Source of the DNA: an uncultured Bacteroidales bacterium
Lineage (GTDB): Bacteria; Bacteroidota; Bacteroidia; Bacteroidales; UBA932
Length of the DNA: 64,000 nucleotides
Direction of reading: 5' to 3'
NCBI GenBank assembly: GCA_944325445.1
Contig: CALVAG010000003.1
Location: 62,001-126,000 of the forward strand
Shown here: positions 63,031 through 64,000 of the stretch, in pieces
Layout: each line of letters starts with the position of its first letter
Numbering within the stretch: position 1 is the first letter of the stretch
Position numbers and translations under genes: made by a program
The notes under the pieces: model-generated
The model's input: only the letters and a program-made list of their open reading frames with translations
What the model was told of the DNA's origin: nothing
The model's database searches: none

Positions 63031-64000
63031 ATGGATATTTCGTACAATTGGTTGCGTGAGTATGTGGATTTCAATTTGACCCCTGAAGAGTTGGAGAAGG
63101 TCTTGAATTCAATAGGTCTGGAGGTAGAGGCGTCGGAAGTAAGGGAGGAAATCCCCGGAGGATTGCAGGGAGTTGTGGTTGCGCAGGTTATAGAGTGCAA
63201 GGATCATCCTGATTCGGATCATTTACATATAACAAAGGTCGATGCCGGAACCGGTGAACCTTTGCAGATTGTTTGCGGTGCGCCCAATGTGGCCGCGGGC
63301 CAGAAGGTGATGCTGGCAACAGTCAATACCAGACTTCATTTCTCCAACGGCGAAGAGGTGAAGATCAAAAAATCCAAAATCAGGGGAGTCGAGAGTTTCG
63401 GAATGTTGTGCGCGGAGGATGAATTGGGCATAGGCACCAATCATGAAGGAATTATGGTGTTGGATAATGATGCGGAAATCGGAACTCCTGCAAGGGAATA
63501 TTTCAAACTCGAAAGCGATACGGTCTTTTCTATAGGCCTTACTCCAAACAGAATCGATGCGGCATCGCATATAGGCGTGGCGAGAGATTTAAGCGCTTAC
63601 CTGAAACTCAATGGTATGGGAGGTGAATTGAAGCTCCCGTCCGTATCCGGTTTCAAACTGTCGGGCAATCGCGACGGTGCAATAGATATCGATGTGGTGG
63701 CTGCAAATGCGGCACCAAGATATACGGGGCTTACAATCAGAGGCGTAAAGGTCGGGGAGTCTCCTGCATGGATGAGGAAGAGGCTGCTCTCCGTTGGCCA
63801 GCGTCCGATAAATCTGGTGGTGGATGTAACCAATTTTATCCTAATGGAGATGGGACAGCCCATGCATGCCTTCGATGCAGATAAAATCGAGGGAGGAAAG
63901 GTTGTGGTGCGCCTTGCCGATGAGGGCGGCAAATTCACCACTCTCGACGGTGTCGAGAGAACGCTCTCCAAGGATGATCTGATGATTTGCAATACGCACT
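63031..64000 (+). CDS. pheT: Phenylalanyl-tRNA synthetase beta subunit, 5' part
   Basis: 323 residues are present and the gene runs off the right edge. It starts MDISYNWLREYVDF. The EMAP-II-like tRNA-binding fold (about 40-150) has HPDSDHLHITKVDAG and IVCGAPNV, then FGMLCAEDELGIG. The B3/B4 editing region begins PRYTGLTIRGV (about 230) with VDVTNFILMEMGQPMHAFD. With PheS it charges tRNA-Phe. Confidence 0.97.
   Translation, partial: MDISYNWLREYVDFNLTPEELEKVLNSIGLEVEASEVREEIPGGLQGVVVAQVIECKDHPDSDHLHITKVDAGTGEPLQIVCGAPNVAAGQKVMLATVNTRLHFSNGEEVKIKKSKIRGVESFGMLCAEDELGIGTNHEGIMVLDNDAEIGTPAREYFKLESDTVFSIGLTPNRIDAASHIGVARDLSAYLKLNGMGGELKLPSVSGFKLSGNRDGAIDIDVVAANAAPRYTGLTIRGVKVGESPAWMRKRLLSVGQRPINLVVDVTNFILMEMGQPMHAFDADKIEGGKVVVRLADEGGKFTTLDGVERTLSKDDLMICNTH

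Overview
The window is a chromosomal segment of a Bacteroidota bacterium, most likely a member of the order Bacteroidales. The evidence is a UpxY-type capsule antiterminator, DUF4199, DUF4295 and DUF1573 proteins, a long signal peptidase I, a Rho with a large disordered insert, and repeated matches to the Bacteroidota promoter (TTTG, 18-20 bases, TAnnTTTG). Genus cannot be fixed from sequence alone. Most of the window is ordinary housekeeping sequence. The left 5.7 kb is visibly more AT-rich and is an accessory polysaccharide locus.

Layout. 1-6231 (minus strand): first part of a surface polysaccharide operon, read upxY, flippase, FkbH-like HAD/SGNH protein, polymerase, nucleotide-sugar dehydrogenase (cut by the left edge). 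6508-7119: relic of a chloramphenicol acetyltransferase-like gene that has lost its catalytic C-terminus. 7189-13658 (minus): rpmH, and a compact run from an iron/cobalamin-type ABC permease and ATPase through queD, polA, an ECF-like sigma factor and rsmG. 13730-16736 (plus): tpiA, a structured non-coding RNA that looks like 6S RNA, a hemerythrin-LuxR fusion regulator and prmA. 16745-19478 (minus): a secreted S9 dipeptidyl peptidase and tRNA-Leu(UAG). 19605-26982 (plus): tig, clpP, clpX, an M20 dipeptidase, pyrF and a 5'-nucleotidase. 26924-37503 (mostly minus): psd, cdsA, ftsH, rsfS; birA on plus; rpe, pepD, dnaA; mlaD and an amidase. 37583-42645 (plus): lptD, ridA, rho. 42720-46054 (minus): a permease, meaB and a DUF1573 protein. 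46126-54528 (plus): M16 peptidase, ferredoxin, secA, lpdA, bactofilin. 54529-56566 (minus): DNA glycosylase-like protein, glycosyltransferase, DUF4199 protein. 56644-64000 (plus): thrS, infC, rpmI, rplT, lepB, rpmB, rpmG, DUF4295 protein, ftsY and the 5' part of pheT.

Working together: several blocks serve the envelope (lptD, mlaD, amidase, psd/cdsA, ftsH, secA, lepB, ftsY, bactofilin). Others serve translation (thrS-infC-rpmI-rplT, rpmB-rpmG, rpmH, rsfS, prmA, rsmG) and protein quality control (tig-clpP-clpX, ftsH, secreted peptidases).

The most rewarding spots are: (1) the approximately 220-nt RNA at about 14543-14765, with its own promoter and terminator, a 6S-like long hairpin with a central bubble and a competing 5' arm, lying directly before a hemerythrin-LuxR regulator; (2) infC, which must start at a non-AUG codon and has an AUC placed correctly behind a strong Shine-Dalgarno; (3) PolA, whose first proofreading aspartate is alanine; (4) the capsule locus leader with a perfect 10-bp hairpin and the adjacent truncated acetyltransferase. 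I found no convincing prophage, insertion sequence, CRISPR array or toxin-antitoxin system, and no wholly new multi-gene system.
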